Positions 24,135-32,732 of a DNA stretch of 38,221 bases are shown piece after piece. Each line of letters starts with the position of its first letter. The stretch's first letter is position 1. The notes beneath the pieces are model-generated. The model did not search any database. It was not told the DNA's origin and saw nothing but the letters and a program-made list of their open reading frames with translations. The position numbers and the translations under genes are program-made. The stretch is from contig JACMOI010000177.1 of the NCBI GenBank assembly GCA_014378105.1, positions 1 through 38,221 of the forward strand, written 5' to 3'. This stretch comes from Pseudopedobacter sp. GTDB lineage: Bacteria; Bacteroidota; Bacteroidia; Sphingobacteriales; Sphingobacteriaceae.

Positions 24135-24142
24135 TACATTTG
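24135..24142 (+). promoter_or_regulatory. -7 box of the small lipoprotein gene
   Basis: tacatttg is an exact TAnnTTTG match 45 bp before the ATG at 24188. The -33 region (about 24112) is not consensus. It lies in the long AT-rich divergent intergenic region 23911-24187. Confidence 0.6.
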
Positions 24143-24187
24143 TTTTTATAGAATTTATTAATCAATAATTAAAAGAAAAAAATTAAC

Positions 24188-24364
24188 ATGAAAAATTTAT
24201 TCAAATTTGGATTTTTTGCCTTAGCAATTTCATTATCTGTTGTAGCTTGTAACTCAAACAAACCAGCTGAAGAAGCTACAGATTCAACTACTATGTCTGA
24301 TTCTTCAATGATGGATTCAACCATGATGGATTCTACAATGATGGATTCAACTAAAGCTATGTAA
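24188..24364 (+). CDS. Small lipoprotein with MMDST repeats (58 aa)
   Basis: A short gene on the plus strand with its own -7 box and its own terminator. The product has a lipoprotein signal (ISLSVVAC, C21), and the rest (about 37 residues) is acidic and low-complexity. Three near-identical MMDST units (41-45, 46-50, 51-55) follow SDSS. The many Met and Asp residues could bind metal ions (inference). The lipobox, the flanking signals and the codon pattern all support a real gene. No function is known to me. Confidence 0.8.
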   Translation: MKNLFKFGFFALAISLSVVACNSNKPAEEATDSTTMSDSSMMDSTMMDSTMMDSTKAM

Positions 24365-24375
24365 TTTTAAAGCCC

Positions 24376-24411
24376 AAAAAAGCCTTCCGAAAATTCGGGA
24401 GGCTTTTTTTA
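24376..24411 (+). terminator. Terminator of the small lipoprotein gene
   Basis: The stem aaaaagccttccga pairs with ttcgggaggcttttt (one G-T pair), followed by a seven-T run, just after the stop at 24364. Confidence 0.88.
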
Positions 24412-24440
24412 TTGCCGAAAATTTTGATTTAATTTTAGCC

Positions 24441-25610
24441 ATGCAACTTCACGACAAAATTCTAACTACATCCTATTCTAACTATCGTCACAAAAAGCTT
24501 GTAGACAGAACTTTTAATTTTAATACCATTAATGATATTATTCAAAATGATTTCCCTCATTTAGAGTGGGTAAGTTTGGGGCAATCTTTCGAAGGTAGAT
24601 CTATAAGAATGGTCAAAATTGGCTCTGGTAAAACTACTTTAATGCTTTGGAGCCAAATGCATGGAGATGAGCCTACCGCAACAGCAGCGATATTTGATTT
24701 ATTAAATTTCTTTGAAAGTGATAAACCTATGGCTAAACATTTACTCAATAAGTTAAATATTGTTTTCATCCCTGTTGTTAATCCCGATGGTTTAGAAGTA
24801 TTTACTCGCAGAAACGCACAAAAAATAGACATCAATAGAGATTTAATCTCTCTTCAAAGCCCAGAAGCTAGAATTTTAAAAAAAGCATTTGAGAATATTA
24901 AACCAGATTTTGCATTCAACCTTCATGACCAAAGTTCTTTGCATTGTACCCCTAATCAGATCCCCGTAGGAATTTCATTATTAGCACCAGCCTCTGATAA
25001 TAAATTAAGTGTGACCTGGAACCGCGAACAAGCCATGAAAATTATTGGAGGAATGAATCATTTACTTCAAAAATTAATTCCAAATCAAGTTGCAAAATTT
25101 AAAGATGACTACGAGTCAAGAGCCTTTGGAGATCATTTTCAAAAATATTGCCCTACAATTTTGGTTGAGTCCGGCTTTTTAGCTCACGATTTCGAGAAGC
25201 AAGAAATCAGGAAACTAAATTTTTATGTATTGCTTGAAGCGTTTTATAGTATTTCGCTAAAATCTTATCAAGAAATAGATTTGATGAATTATTTAATGAT
25301 TCCTTTTCAAAGTCAAAACTTATTACATCTTAAAATATGTAATTGTACGATCTCTGTTGGGGAGAAAACTTTTCAGGTTGATTTAGGATTAAATTATACT
25401 GAAAGCCTTAGAAAAGAGAATCGAGTTTTAGAAAAAAGTTTTGAATTGGTAGAAATTGGAGATTTAAGCACCATGGAAGCTTATGAAAATATTGATGCAT
25501 CGAACTTATCAGTCCGAACAAGCTTTTCTCTCAATAATCTTGCTGATATTGTCATAACAAATAAGGAAGAAGAAATTATTCATCAATGGAAATCAGGAAT
25601 AAGAGTTTGA
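24441..25610 (+). CDS. M14-family zinc carboxypeptidase-like protein
   Basis: 389 residues without a signal peptide, so likely cytoplasmic. The M14 zinc site is visible as HGDEP (H74, E77) and NLHDQ (H162). NPDGLEVFTRRN and INRDL (R133) are substrate-binding motifs, and the catalytic Glu is in TILVESGF (E243). The C-terminal 130 residues carry a beta-rich extra domain that I cannot assign. The family removes C-terminal residues or splits peptide or gamma-linked substrates. Its start is 16 bp from the ATG of no better alternative, and the gene lies 42 bp upstream of the SpmAB-like gene, on the same strand. Confidence 0.85.
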   Translation: MQLHDKILTTSYSNYRHKKLVDRTFNFNTINDIIQNDFPHLEWVSLGQSFEGRSIRMVKIGSGKTTLMLWSQMHGDEPTATAAIFDLLNFFESDKPMAKHLLNKLNIVFIPVVNPDGLEVFTRRNAQKIDINRDLISLQSPEARILKKAFENIKPDFAFNLHDQSSLHCTPNQIPVGISLLAPASDNKLSVTWNREQAMKIIGGMNHLLQKLIPNQVAKFKDDYESRAFGDHFQKYCPTILVESGFLAHDFEKQEIRKLNFYVLLEAFYSISLKSYQEIDLMNYLMIPFQSQNLLHLKICNCTISVGEKTFQVDLGLNYTESLRKENRVLEKSFELVEIGDLSTMEAYENIDASNLSVRTSFSLNNLADIVITNKEEEIIHQWKSGIRV

Positions 25611-25652
25611 TTTTTATTAAATCTTTATAATCTTTAGAGAAATTTAAACCGC

Positions 25653-26885
25653 ATGGCTTTAAACTACGTTTGGATTGCCTTTTTCTTAGTTTCATTTGTT
25701 GTTGCATTAATCAAATTAATCTTCTTTCAGGATTATGCGATTTTTCAAACTATGGTGAACAGCACTTTCGACATGTCAAAAACAGCTGCTGAACTATCAT
25801 TAGGATTGGTGGGCATCATGACCTTTTGGTTGGGTATTATGAAGATTGGTGAGAAAGGTGGAATGATTCAAATCTTTGCAAAGATAGTTGGACCTTTCTT
25901 TCATAAAATATTTCCAGAAATTCCTAAAAATCATCCTGCTTTTGGTTCAATTTTGATGAATTTCTCGGCTAATATGTTAGGACTAGATAACGCAGCTACT
26001 CCTCTTGGTCTAAAAGCCATGAAAGAGTTGCAGGAATTGAATCCTAATAAAGAAACAGCATCAAATGCGCAGATTATGTTTTTGGTACTAAACGCATCAA
26101 GTTTAGTCTTGATTCCTACGAGTATCATGGCATTTAGAAAAGCCTCCGGAGCAGTTAATCCTTCTGATATTTTTGTTCCTTGTATGATTGCTACTTTTTT
26201 TTCCACTTTGGTGGGATTAATAGCTACGTCTATCTATCAAAAAATAAATTTATTTCAAAAGACTATCCTACTTTATCTTGGAGCGATAGCTGTTTTTATA
26301 TTTGGTTTGCTTTACTATTTCACCACCATTTCTCAGGAGCAAATAGAATTAGTGTCTAATGTTTTCGGGAACACTTTATTATTTACCATCATCATCTCTT
26401 TCATCACTCTGGCCCTATTTAAAAAGGTAAATGTATTCGAAACGTTTATTGATGGCGCTAAAGAAGGTTTTGATGTTGCCATAAAAATTATTCCTTATTT
26501 GGTGGGTTTATTGGTAGCAATTGGTGTTTTGAGAGGTTCAGGAGTTTTAGATTTCTTAACCCAAGGAATTGGAAGTTTATTTGCGCTATTAGGAATGGAT
26601 ACTTCTTTTGTACCTGCTTTACCTGTCGCATTTATGAAACCTTTAAGTGGAGGTGGTGCAAGAGGATTAATGGTAGAATTGATGAAGAATAGTGGCGCAG
26701 ACAGTTTTCCATCTAGAGTGGCTTGTGTCATTCAAGGCTCAACAGAAACTACTTTTTACGTATTGGCAGTTTATTTTGGATCAGTTTCTATAAAGAAGAC
26801 TCGGCATGCATTACCAGCAGCATTATTAGCTGAGTTAGCAGGGATTATTGCTGCTATCATCATCTCTTATATATTTTTTAAATAA
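25653..26885 (+). CDS. SpmA-SpmB fusion (nucleoside-recognition/Gate domain membrane protein)
   Basis: A 410-residue multi-span membrane protein. The N-terminal half corresponds to SpmA (SANMLGLDNAATPLGLKAMK at 105-124). The C-terminal half corresponds to SpmB (MKPLSGGGARGLMVELMK at 328-345, then STETTFYVLAVYFGS). In endospore formers SpmA and SpmB are separate proteins needed for spore core dehydration. In Bacteroidota, which do not sporulate, they occur fused, and the transported compound is unknown. About ten hydrophobic segments are visible. A 13-bp hairpin (26893-26925) follows the stop. Confidence 0.88.
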   Translation: MALNYVWIAFFLVSFVVALIKLIFFQDYAIFQTMVNSTFDMSKTAAELSLGLVGIMTFWLGIMKIGEKGGMIQIFAKIVGPFFHKIFPEIPKNHPAFGSILMNFSANMLGLDNAATPLGLKAMKELQELNPNKETASNAQIMFLVLNASSLVLIPTSIMAFRKASGAVNPSDIFVPCMIATFFSTLVGLIATSIYQKINLFQKTILLYLGAIAVFIFGLLYYFTTISQEQIELVSNVFGNTLLFTIIISFITLALFKKVNVFETFIDGAKEGFDVAIKIIPYLVGLLVAIGVLRGSGVLDFLTQGIGSLFALLGMDTSFVPALPVAFMKPLSGGGARGLMVELMKNSGADSFPSRVACVIQGSTETTFYVLAVYFGSVSIKKTRHALPAALLAELAGIIAAIIISYIFFK

Positions 26886-26892
26886 CACACTA

Positions 26893-26925
26893 ATGAATCA
26901 TAAAATAATTGCTTTTATGGTTCAT
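26893..26925 (+). terminator. 3' hairpin after the SpmAB gene
   Basis: The arms atgaatcataaaa and ttttatggttcat pair over 13 bp with one G-T pair and a 7-nt loop. No T-tract follows, so it may protect the transcript's 3' end and not terminate strongly. Confidence 0.5.
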
Positions 26926-27162
26926 CAGGGTAAAGCTAAAACAGTGCTTTTTATAAAAATCAATAAGATAACTTTTTAAAATAGCGTTAATTAAAATGAA
27001 TACTCCCTTAAGATTATATATATCCTTACCATCTGAACCACCCGCTCCTAAATAACTTTTCAATCTATCTATCAAAGATTTGGCATTAATTTTATGCTTA
27101 ACTTGTATCAATCAAAAAATTTTCTGAAACAAATCGTAATTTCTAAAATTAAATTCAATAAA

Positions 27163-29196
27163 ATGAAAAAAGTATTTTTCCTATTTCTCGCTATTTGGAC
27201 TCATGACGCCCACGCTCAAAAAAATTTAACTCCAGAAATGCTTTGGAAATTGGGTCGAGTTGGCGGCGAAACCATTACTCCAAATCAAAAAAATATAATT
27301 TATGGTGTTTCTTACTATAATCAGGAAATTAATAAGACTGAAAGAAATTTATATACTATCCCTTTAACAGGTGGAACGGCGAAACAAATTACAAAAGCTA
27401 CTGGAGGAGAATCTGTAGTCAGCATCAACCAAAAAACTGGAGCAATTATTTACAGTTATAAAGGCCAATTATGGACGATGGATGAAAATGGTTTAAATCC
27501 TAAACAATTAACCTCTTACGCTGATGGTTTAGAAAATGTAAGGATCTCTCCAGATGCTAAACATATTCTTTTTACGAAAGATGTTTCTATCATTAAAAAC
27601 ATCGCTAACGAAAAATATAAAGACTTACCAAAATCCAATGCATACATCTTTACAGATTTAAGTTACAGACATTGGGATACTTGGGAAGATGGGAAATTTT
27701 CACATGTATTTGTTGCCGACTACGCCAATGGAAAAATCAGCAATGCCGTCGACATCATGAAAGACGAACCTTATGACACTCCTCAAAAAGCTTTTGGTGG
27801 TTTAGAAGATGTGATTTGGTCTCCAGACAGTAAAGCTATTCTATATGTTTCTAAAAAGAAATATGGAAAGGATTATGCGCAAAGTACCAATACCGATTTA
27901 TATCATTATGATTTACTAAACAAGCTTACTTTAAATCTAACAGATGGTATGGTAGGCTACGATACGCAACCAGCATACAATAAAGATGGCTCTCGTTTAG
28001 CTTGGACAAGTATGTTAGAAGATGGTTATGAATCGGATAAAAGTGATATCAGAGTTTATGACTATAAATTAAACCAATGCTATAATTTAACAAAAGATTG
28101 GGACGAGACCGTTAATAGTTTTGTTTGGAGTAATGATTACAGCAAAATCTATTTCTTAGCTTATGATAATGGAACCGAGCAACTTTATGAAATCTCTCTT
28201 GAAAAGGATTTAGCTAAAAACTCAGTAAATAACATCAAAGAAGTCACTAAAGGTCGTTGGGATATCAATGGAATTATAGGACAGGCTGGAAATACGATGG
28301 TTGTTTCTAGAACCGATATGAATCATGCAGCTGAACTTTTTAAGGTTGATTTAAACAATGGAGAAGTTTCTCCGCTAACGACTGTAAACAAGACTGCTTA
28401 TGCAGGAATTGCCATGAGTGAAATTGAGGCAAAAACCATTAAAACTACCGATGGAAAAGACATGCTCACTTGGGTGATTTATCCTCCGGGATTTGATCCA
28501 TCAAAAAAATATCCTACCCTTTTATACTGCCAAGGTGGGCCGCAATCTGCCCTTTCGCAGTTTTATTCATTACGTTGGAATTTTCAATTAATGGCAGCAC
28601 AAGGGTACATTATAGTAGCACCAAACCGCAGAGGAATGCCAGGACATGGTGTGGAATGGAATAGAGAAATCAGTGGAGATTGGGGTGGTCAAGCGATTAA
28701 GGATTATTTATCAGCAATAGATGAAGTTTCAAAAGAACCTTATGTAGATAAAAATAGATTAGGTTGTGTTGGCGCAAGCTATGGTGGATATTCTGTTTAC
28801 ATGCTAGCCGGCATTCATGAGAATAGGTTTAAAACTTTTATTGCTCACGAAGGCTTATTTGATTTGAGAAGCTGGTACGGTACAACAGAAGAGTTGTTTT
28901 TTGCAAATAAAGATATTGGTGGAAACTATTGGACTGCGAATTCACCAAAATCATATAAAAATTTTAATCCTGTTGAATTTGTGAAAAATTGGAATACGCC
29001 AATTATGATTGTTCAAGGTGGAATTGATTACCGAGTACCTGTTGAACAAGGTTTAGAAGCTTTTCAGGCTGCACAACTAAAAGGCATTAAAAGTAAACTT
29101 TTGTATTTCCCCGAAGAAAATCATTGGGTTTTAAATGGTCAGAATGCGTTGGTTTGGCAAAGAGAATTCTTTGATTGGTTAAAAGAAACTTTATAA
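27163..29196 (+). CDS. S9-family prolyl oligopeptidase / dipeptidyl peptidase
   Basis: From ATG 27163 the product has 677 residues. This start gives a proper signal peptide (MKKVFFLFLAIW...DAHAQ); the upstream ATG at 27094 would add 23 non-signal residues. An N-terminal beta-propeller of several blades (TPNQKNIIYG, VRISPDAKHILFT, VIWSPDSKAILYVS, AYNKDGSRLAWTS) precedes the alpha/beta-hydrolase domain. The catalytic triad is S539 in GASYGGY, D622 in GGIDYRVP and H654 in EENHWVL. S9 enzymes of this kind release dipeptides in the periplasm. The distance of 9 bp to the permease gene suggests an operon for peptide breakdown and amino-acid uptake. Confidence 0.92.
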   Translation: MKKVFFLFLAIWTHDAHAQKNLTPEMLWKLGRVGGETITPNQKNIIYGVSYYNQEINKTERNLYTIPLTGGTAKQITKATGGESVVSINQKTGAIIYSYKGQLWTMDENGLNPKQLTSYADGLENVRISPDAKHILFTKDVSIIKNIANEKYKDLPKSNAYIFTDLSYRHWDTWEDGKFSHVFVADYANGKISNAVDIMKDEPYDTPQKAFGGLEDVIWSPDSKAILYVSKKKYGKDYAQSTNTDLYHYDLLNKLTLNLTDGMVGYDTQPAYNKDGSRLAWTSMLEDGYESDKSDIRVYDYKLNQCYNLTKDWDETVNSFVWSNDYSKIYFLAYDNGTEQLYEISLEKDLAKNSVNNIKEVTKGRWDINGIIGQAGNTMVVSRTDMNHAAELFKVDLNNGEVSPLTTVNKTAYAGIAMSEIEAKTIKTTDGKDMLTWVIYPPGFDPSKKYPTLLYCQGGPQSALSQFYSLRWNFQLMAAQGYIIVAPNRRGMPGHGVEWNREISGDWGGQAIKDYLSAIDEVSKEPYVDKNRLGCVGASYGGYSVYMLAGIHENRFKTFIAHEGLFDLRSWYGTTEELFFANKDIGGNYWTANSPKSYKNFNPVEFVKNWNTPIMIVQGGIDYRVPVEQGLEAFQAAQLKGIKSKLLYFPEENHWVLNGQNALVWQREFFDWLKETL

Positions 29197-29205
29197 AGTG
29201 TCTTT

Positions 29206-30492
29206 TTGAACGATTCAGATAAAATATCTTTAAAAGATGCCATTTCAATTGGAATTGGAGGAATGGTTGGTGGGGGTATTTTCGCCGTATTAGGATTAGC
29301 AGTATCATTAGGAAAAGGAGGAACTCCCTTTTCCTTTTTAATTGCTGGGATTATTGCTTTGCTCACTGCTTACAGTTATGCCAAACTTTCTGTCGCCTTA
29401 CCAGATAAGGGTGGTACCGTAAAGTTTATCAATACTGGTTTTGGGAAAGGGATTTTTAGCGGAGGAATCAATAATTTATTATGGGTAAGCTATATCATTA
29501 TGCTTTCGCTATATGCTTCTGCTTTTGGGTCCTACGCTCCCAACTTATGGGAAATTACTAGTCAAAAAGGATTAGACAGTCATATATACTTAAGTGCCAT
29601 CATCATTTTAGCTACAGCTATTAACTATTACAGCATTAAAGTTGTAAGTAAAATAGAGTCTTATGCGGTTATCATCAAACTAATCATCCTTTTCGCCTTT
29701 GTACTCATTGGTGCATATGGCCTTTTTGGAAATAAGAATATAAGTCAATTGGCAATAAGCAGCTGGGAAGCCCCACTTCAATTGATTACCGCGGGGATGG
29801 TGATATTTGTAGCTTACGAGGGCTTTGAGCTCATTGCTAATGCCGCCCCAAACATAGAGAATCCTAAAAAGAATATTCCAAGAGCCTATTTTACAGCAGT
29901 AATTATTGTGATTATTCTATACATCGTCATCGCCATCATCACTATTGGTTCATTACCTTTCGCCGAAATCGCCAAAGCTCAAGATTATGTTTTAGCAGAG
30001 GCCGCAAAACCAATGCTTGGTCGGGTAGGGTTTAGTGTGATTACCGTTGCAGCACTTATTTCCACTTTCTCTGCCATTAATGCTACACTTTATGGTGGCA
30101 GTAGCGTAAGTTATGAAATTTCTGAAGATGATGAGTTACCGCATTCATTAACAGGGATTTTTTGGAATCAACCAATTGGTTTAATGATTACGGCAATCGC
30201 AACCTTATTAATTGCAAATACGCTTAATTTAAAAAGTATCTCTACCGCAGGTAGTGTAGGCTTTTTAATGATTTTTGCTATGGTAAATTTGGTAGCATTT
30301 AAAAACCATAAAGATTACAATGCTAATAAATTTATTACCCTTACAGGAGGTTTACTATGCTTTTTAGCCATGATTGTTTTAATTATTCAACAATTCAAAA
30401 CAAATCCAACTGGGATTATTATTTCATTAAGTATTGTTATTCTTTGCTTTATAGTCGAAATTATCTATAAAAAAAGAAAAAAGAATCTATAA
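29206..30492 (+). CDS. APC-family amino-acid permease
   Basis: 428 residues with about 12 hydrophobic spans. The N-terminal motif IGIGGMVGGGIFAVLG is the substrate-binding break in TM1 of the APC family, followed by AYSYAKLSVALPDKGGTVKF and, near the middle, FVAYEGFELIANAAPNIENP, the TM6 unwound region. The start is TTG at 29206, 9 bp after the S9 peptidase stop, which implies co-transcription. Substrate is not evident from sequence, but peptides or amino acids released by the peptidase would fit. It is convergent with a small unknown gene and overlaps its stop by 6 bp. Confidence 0.88.
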   Translation: MNDSDKISLKDAISIGIGGMVGGGIFAVLGLAVSLGKGGTPFSFLIAGIIALLTAYSYAKLSVALPDKGGTVKFINTGFGKGIFSGGINNLLWVSYIIMLSLYASAFGSYAPNLWEITSQKGLDSHIYLSAIIILATAINYYSIKVVSKIESYAVIIKLIILFAFVLIGAYGLFGNKNISQLAISSWEAPLQLITAGMVIFVAYEGFELIANAAPNIENPKKNIPRAYFTAVIIVIILYIVIAIITIGSLPFAEIAKAQDYVLAEAAKPMLGRVGFSVITVAALISTFSAINATLYGGSSVSYEISEDDELPHSLTGIFWNQPIGLMITAIATLLIANTLNLKSISTAGSVGFLMIFAMVNLVAFKNHKDYNANKFITLTGGLLCFLAMIVLIIQQFKTNPTGIIISLSIVILCFIVEIIYKKRKKNL

Positions 30493-30747
30493 AAGCGTTT
30501 TTATAAAGGTATTTCCGATTTTCAAAAGTTCTTTTTGAGTAACTTCATCTTGACCCACTTGATGTTTTAATAACAGCGACTCGTTAATCTTTATAAATCC
30601 ATTGGTTAACTTTACGATTATGATATCATCACTGTAATGGAAATGTTCTATGTAAGCTCCCAAGTCAGTTTGTAAAGCTTTAACTCTTCTAATTAAATAA
30701 ATAAGATCGTTTTTCTGAACATCAGAATTGATATCTACTATTGCCAT
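30487..30747 (-). CDS. Small conserved-looking protein of unknown function (86 aa)
   Basis: A soluble 86-residue product without signal peptide, with alternating charged and hydrophobic residues that look like a real alpha/beta fold: VQKNDLIYLIRRVKALQTDL, then YSDDIIIVKLTNGFIKINESLLL. I do not recognise a family. Its 3' end overlaps the permease stop by 6 bp. Its leader carries a strong hairpin at 30771-30797 whose T-tract points toward the gene, a possible attenuator. Confidence 0.6.
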   Translation of the reverse strand: MAIVDINSDVQKNDLIYLIRRVKALQTDLGAYIEHFHYSDDIIIVKLTNGFIKINESLLLKHQVGQDEVTQKELLKIGNTFIKTLL

Positions 30748-30770
30748 TTTATAAAAATAATCTTCAATAA

Positions 30771-30797
30771 AAAGGAGAATTAACAGTTATCTCCTTT
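30771..30797 (-). promoter_or_regulatory. Terminator-like hairpin in the leader of the 86-aa gene
   Basis: Arms aaaggaga (30771-30778) and tctccttt (30790-30797) pair perfectly, extended by taac/gtta inside the loop with a 2-nt bulge. On the minus strand it is followed by ttttta, so it could stop or attenuate transcription into the 86-aa gene, or block antisense from the metal operon. The stem end is 24 bp upstream of the start codon. Confidence 0.5.
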
Positions 30798-30811
30798 AGA
30801 TTTAATATTCA

Positions 30812-30824
30812 AACTTTGAAAGTT
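30812..30824 (+). promoter_or_regulatory. Candidate operator dyad ahead of the metal-efflux operon
   Basis: aacttt-g-aaagtt is a perfect 13-bp palindrome in the AT-rich region 30798-30931 upstream of the HYC_CC_PP gene. Three copies of aacatt and another dyad (aggt-tttt-acct, 30867-30878) lie nearby. No regulator gene is in the window, so binding is only a suggestion. Confidence 0.35.
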
Positions 30825-30931
30825 AACATTAATTTAACATTAAATTTATAATTTTTTAAATTAATTAGGTTTTTACCTTTATTTAACATTCGAAATTAGT
30901 TGTTAATCATTTTTTAGTTTAATTTTACTTC

Positions 30932-31366
30932 GTGAAGTTTTTAAAGCAAGTTATGATCTTATTACTTTCTCTGATGGTGTTCATCACCTCTTCAGGGTTA
31001 ACAGTTAATTTGCATTACTGCGCTGGAAAATTACAACAAGTAAGTCTACAACAAGATCAAAAAGATTGTTTGATGAAGATGAATACAGTTATCAAAAACT
31101 GTGAAAGTAAAACTTCAAATATTAAATCTTACTCAAACTGTTGTCAAAACCATCAAATTATCGCTAAGGCGGATACAAAAATTACAAAGGCAAAAGAAGA
31201 CAATATTTTAGTGAAGTCTTATGCTGTTTTAAAAACTTATTTTATTTCCTTATTCTCTTTCTCTCTTGAGGGCGAATATAACTCAGACGATTCAAATAGT
31301 GAAAATTCACTTTTTCCAATATTAAAAGAAGGATTATACATCCTTCTTCAAAACTTTCGTGATTAG
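30932..31366 (+). CDS. HYC_CC_PP-type metal-associated protein
   Basis: 144 residues from a GTG start at 30932. After a signal peptide (MILLLSLMVFITSSG) come the family's motifs LHYC (H28, Y29, C30) and NCC (C70, C71), with C46 and C57 between them. The Pro-Pro element of the family name is not obvious here. Bacteroidota encode this small protein at the head of CusA-type efflux operons, and the Cys/His content suggests it binds copper or another soft metal in the periplasm. It precedes the split RND pump by 76 bp. The stop codon lies inside a 9-bp inverted repeat (31359-31367 with 31415-31423). Confidence 0.8.
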   Translation: MKFLKQVMILLLSLMVFITSSGLTVNLHYCAGKLQQVSLQQDQKDCLMKMNTVIKNCESKTSNIKSYSNCCQNHQIIAKADTKITKAKEDNILVKSYAVLKTYFISLFSFSLEGEYNSDDSNSENSLFPILKEGLYILLQNFRD

Positions 31367-31423
31367 GATTCTCCTATTTTCCTAACAGCGTTCTATTAAA
31401 GGCTTTTTTTCAAGCCTAATCAC
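31359..31423 (+). repeat. Inverted repeat spanning the HYC_CC_PP stop and the cusA leader
   Basis: gtgattagg (31359-31367) and cctaatcac (31415-31423) pair perfectly; a second smaller hairpin (aggcttttttt/caagcct) sits at the 3' side. The structure lies just before cusA (start 31443). It may set the relative expression of HYC_CC_PP and the pump by partial termination or RNA processing. Confidence 0.45.
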
Positions 31424-31442
31424 TTATTAATTTATTTATTTC

Positions 31443-32732
31443 ATGATTGAGAAACTGATATCCGTATCACTTCGCAATAGATTTATGGTTCTGCTAATTG
31501 CAGTTATTCTTTTTGGATTTGGTGTTTTCGCTATCCAAAATAATAAAATTGATGCCATACCTGATCTTTCTGAAAATCAAGTAATTGTATTTACAGAATG
31601 GCAAGGTCGCAGTCCAAAAATCATTGAGGATCAAATTACTTACCCCTTAGTCACTGGACTGCAAGGCATTCCGAAGGTCAAATATGTTAGAGCCAATTCT
31701 ATGTTTGGAATGAGCTTTATTTATATCATTTTTAAAGATGGGGTTGACCCCTATTGGGCAAGGTCTAGAGTTTTAGAAAAATTAAGTACGGTTAAAAACA
31801 CATTACCTACTGACGTTTCACCGACTCTTGGACCCGATGGAACTGGTGTTGGTCATGTTTTATGGTATACGCTAGAAACCAACGGAATGGATTTAGGAGA
31901 GCAAAGAGCCATACAGGACTGGTATGTAAAATTTTCTTTGCAAAATGTGGATGGTGTTAGTGAAATTGCTTCATTCGGAGGATTTCAGAAACAATATCAA
32001 ATCACTATTGACCCTAACAAATTAAGTTATTTCAAACTGGGTATTTCTGATGTGATGAAATCCATAAAAAGTAACAATAACGAAGCTGGAGGTAGGAAAT
32101 TTGAATTAAGTGACCGTGGCTACATCATAAAAACAGATGGTTATCTAAAGAATATTCAGGAAATTGAAAATCTTCCCATTAAAACCAATAATTCTATTCC
32201 TATAAAAGTAAAGGATGTTGCCCAAGTGCAAATGGCGGGTGACAGTAGGTTAGGTATTTTCGATTATAATGGAACAGGAGAAGCAGTGGGTGGCATTGTA
32301 GTGATGCGATACGGTGAAAATGCTGATGAAGTGATTGACCGGGTAAAAGCTAAAATGATAGAGGTTGCCAAAGGCTTACCTGAAGGTGTGAAATTTAATA
32401 TCGTTTACGATAGAAGCGGTTTAATCAAAGAATCCGTCAATAGTATTAAGCATACTTTAATAGAAGAAATGATAGTGGTTTCTTTAATCGTCATCATCTT
32501 TCTTTTGCATTGGAGAAGCGCCATCAGTATCATCATCCAAATCCCAATTACCATTGCTGCAAGTTTTATCATCTTAAATGCATTTGATATCAGTTCCAAT
32601 ATTATGTCGCTTACAGGTATTGCATTAGCTATCGGTGTGATTGTAGATAATGGGATTATCATGTCGGAGAATTCATATAAACAGTTGTCCATAAGACAAG
32701 CTGAGTTAAACGCTAAATCGGAAGAGAAATGA
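31443..32732 (+). CDS. cusA: RND heavy-metal efflux pump, N-terminal half (CusA-like)
   Basis: 429 residues that match the first half of CusA/CzcA pumps: TM1 (MVLLIAVILFGFGVFAI), IDAIPDLSENQVIVFTEWQG, YPLVTGLQGIPKVKYVRANS, LPTDVSPTLGPDGTG, GFQKQYQITIDPNKL, VYDRSGLIKESVNSIKHTL, and TM2-TM4. The proton-relay Asp in TM4 is present (IGVIVDNGIIMSEN, D402). The protein then ends in the cytoplasmic loop that normally joins TM4 to TM5, in a charged sequence (RQAELNAKSEEK). The stop TGA overlaps the ATG of the second half (ATGA). Family pumps are about 1040 residues in one chain, so this is either a natural split or a frameshift. Confidence 0.9.
   Translation: MIEKLISVSLRNRFMVLLIAVILFGFGVFAIQNNKIDAIPDLSENQVIVFTEWQGRSPKIIEDQITYPLVTGLQGIPKVKYVRANSMFGMSFIYIIFKDGVDPYWARSRVLEKLSTVKNTLPTDVSPTLGPDGTGVGHVLWYTLETNGMDLGEQRAIQDWYVKFSLQNVDGVSEIASFGGFQKQYQITIDPNKLSYFKLGISDVMKSIKSNNNEAGGRKFELSDRGYIIKTDGYLKNIQEIENLPIKTNNSIPIKVKDVAQVQMAGDSRLGIFDYNGTGEAVGGIVVMRYGENADEVIDRVKAKMIEVAKGLPEGVKFNIVYDRSGLIKESVNSIKHTLIEEMIVVSLIVIIFLLHWRSAISIIIQIPITIAASFIILNAFDISSNIMSLTGIALAIGVIVDNGIIMSENSYKQLSIRQAELNAKSEEK

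Noticed and set aside
26890..27111. Minus-strand 73-codon frame between the SpmAB gene and the S9 peptidase
   Set aside because: Its C-terminal codons form one arm of the hairpin at 26893-26925, it has no visible promoter or family, and it runs into the upstream region of the peptidase. A real small gene cannot be wholly excluded.
27094..27162. Upstream ATG for the S9 peptidase
   Set aside because: It adds 23 residues before an otherwise standard signal peptide; the start at 27163 is a better fit.
29087..29366. Two minus-strand frames opposite the start of the permease
   Set aside because: They overlap each other and the coding ends of two well-supported plus-strand genes, with no family likeness.
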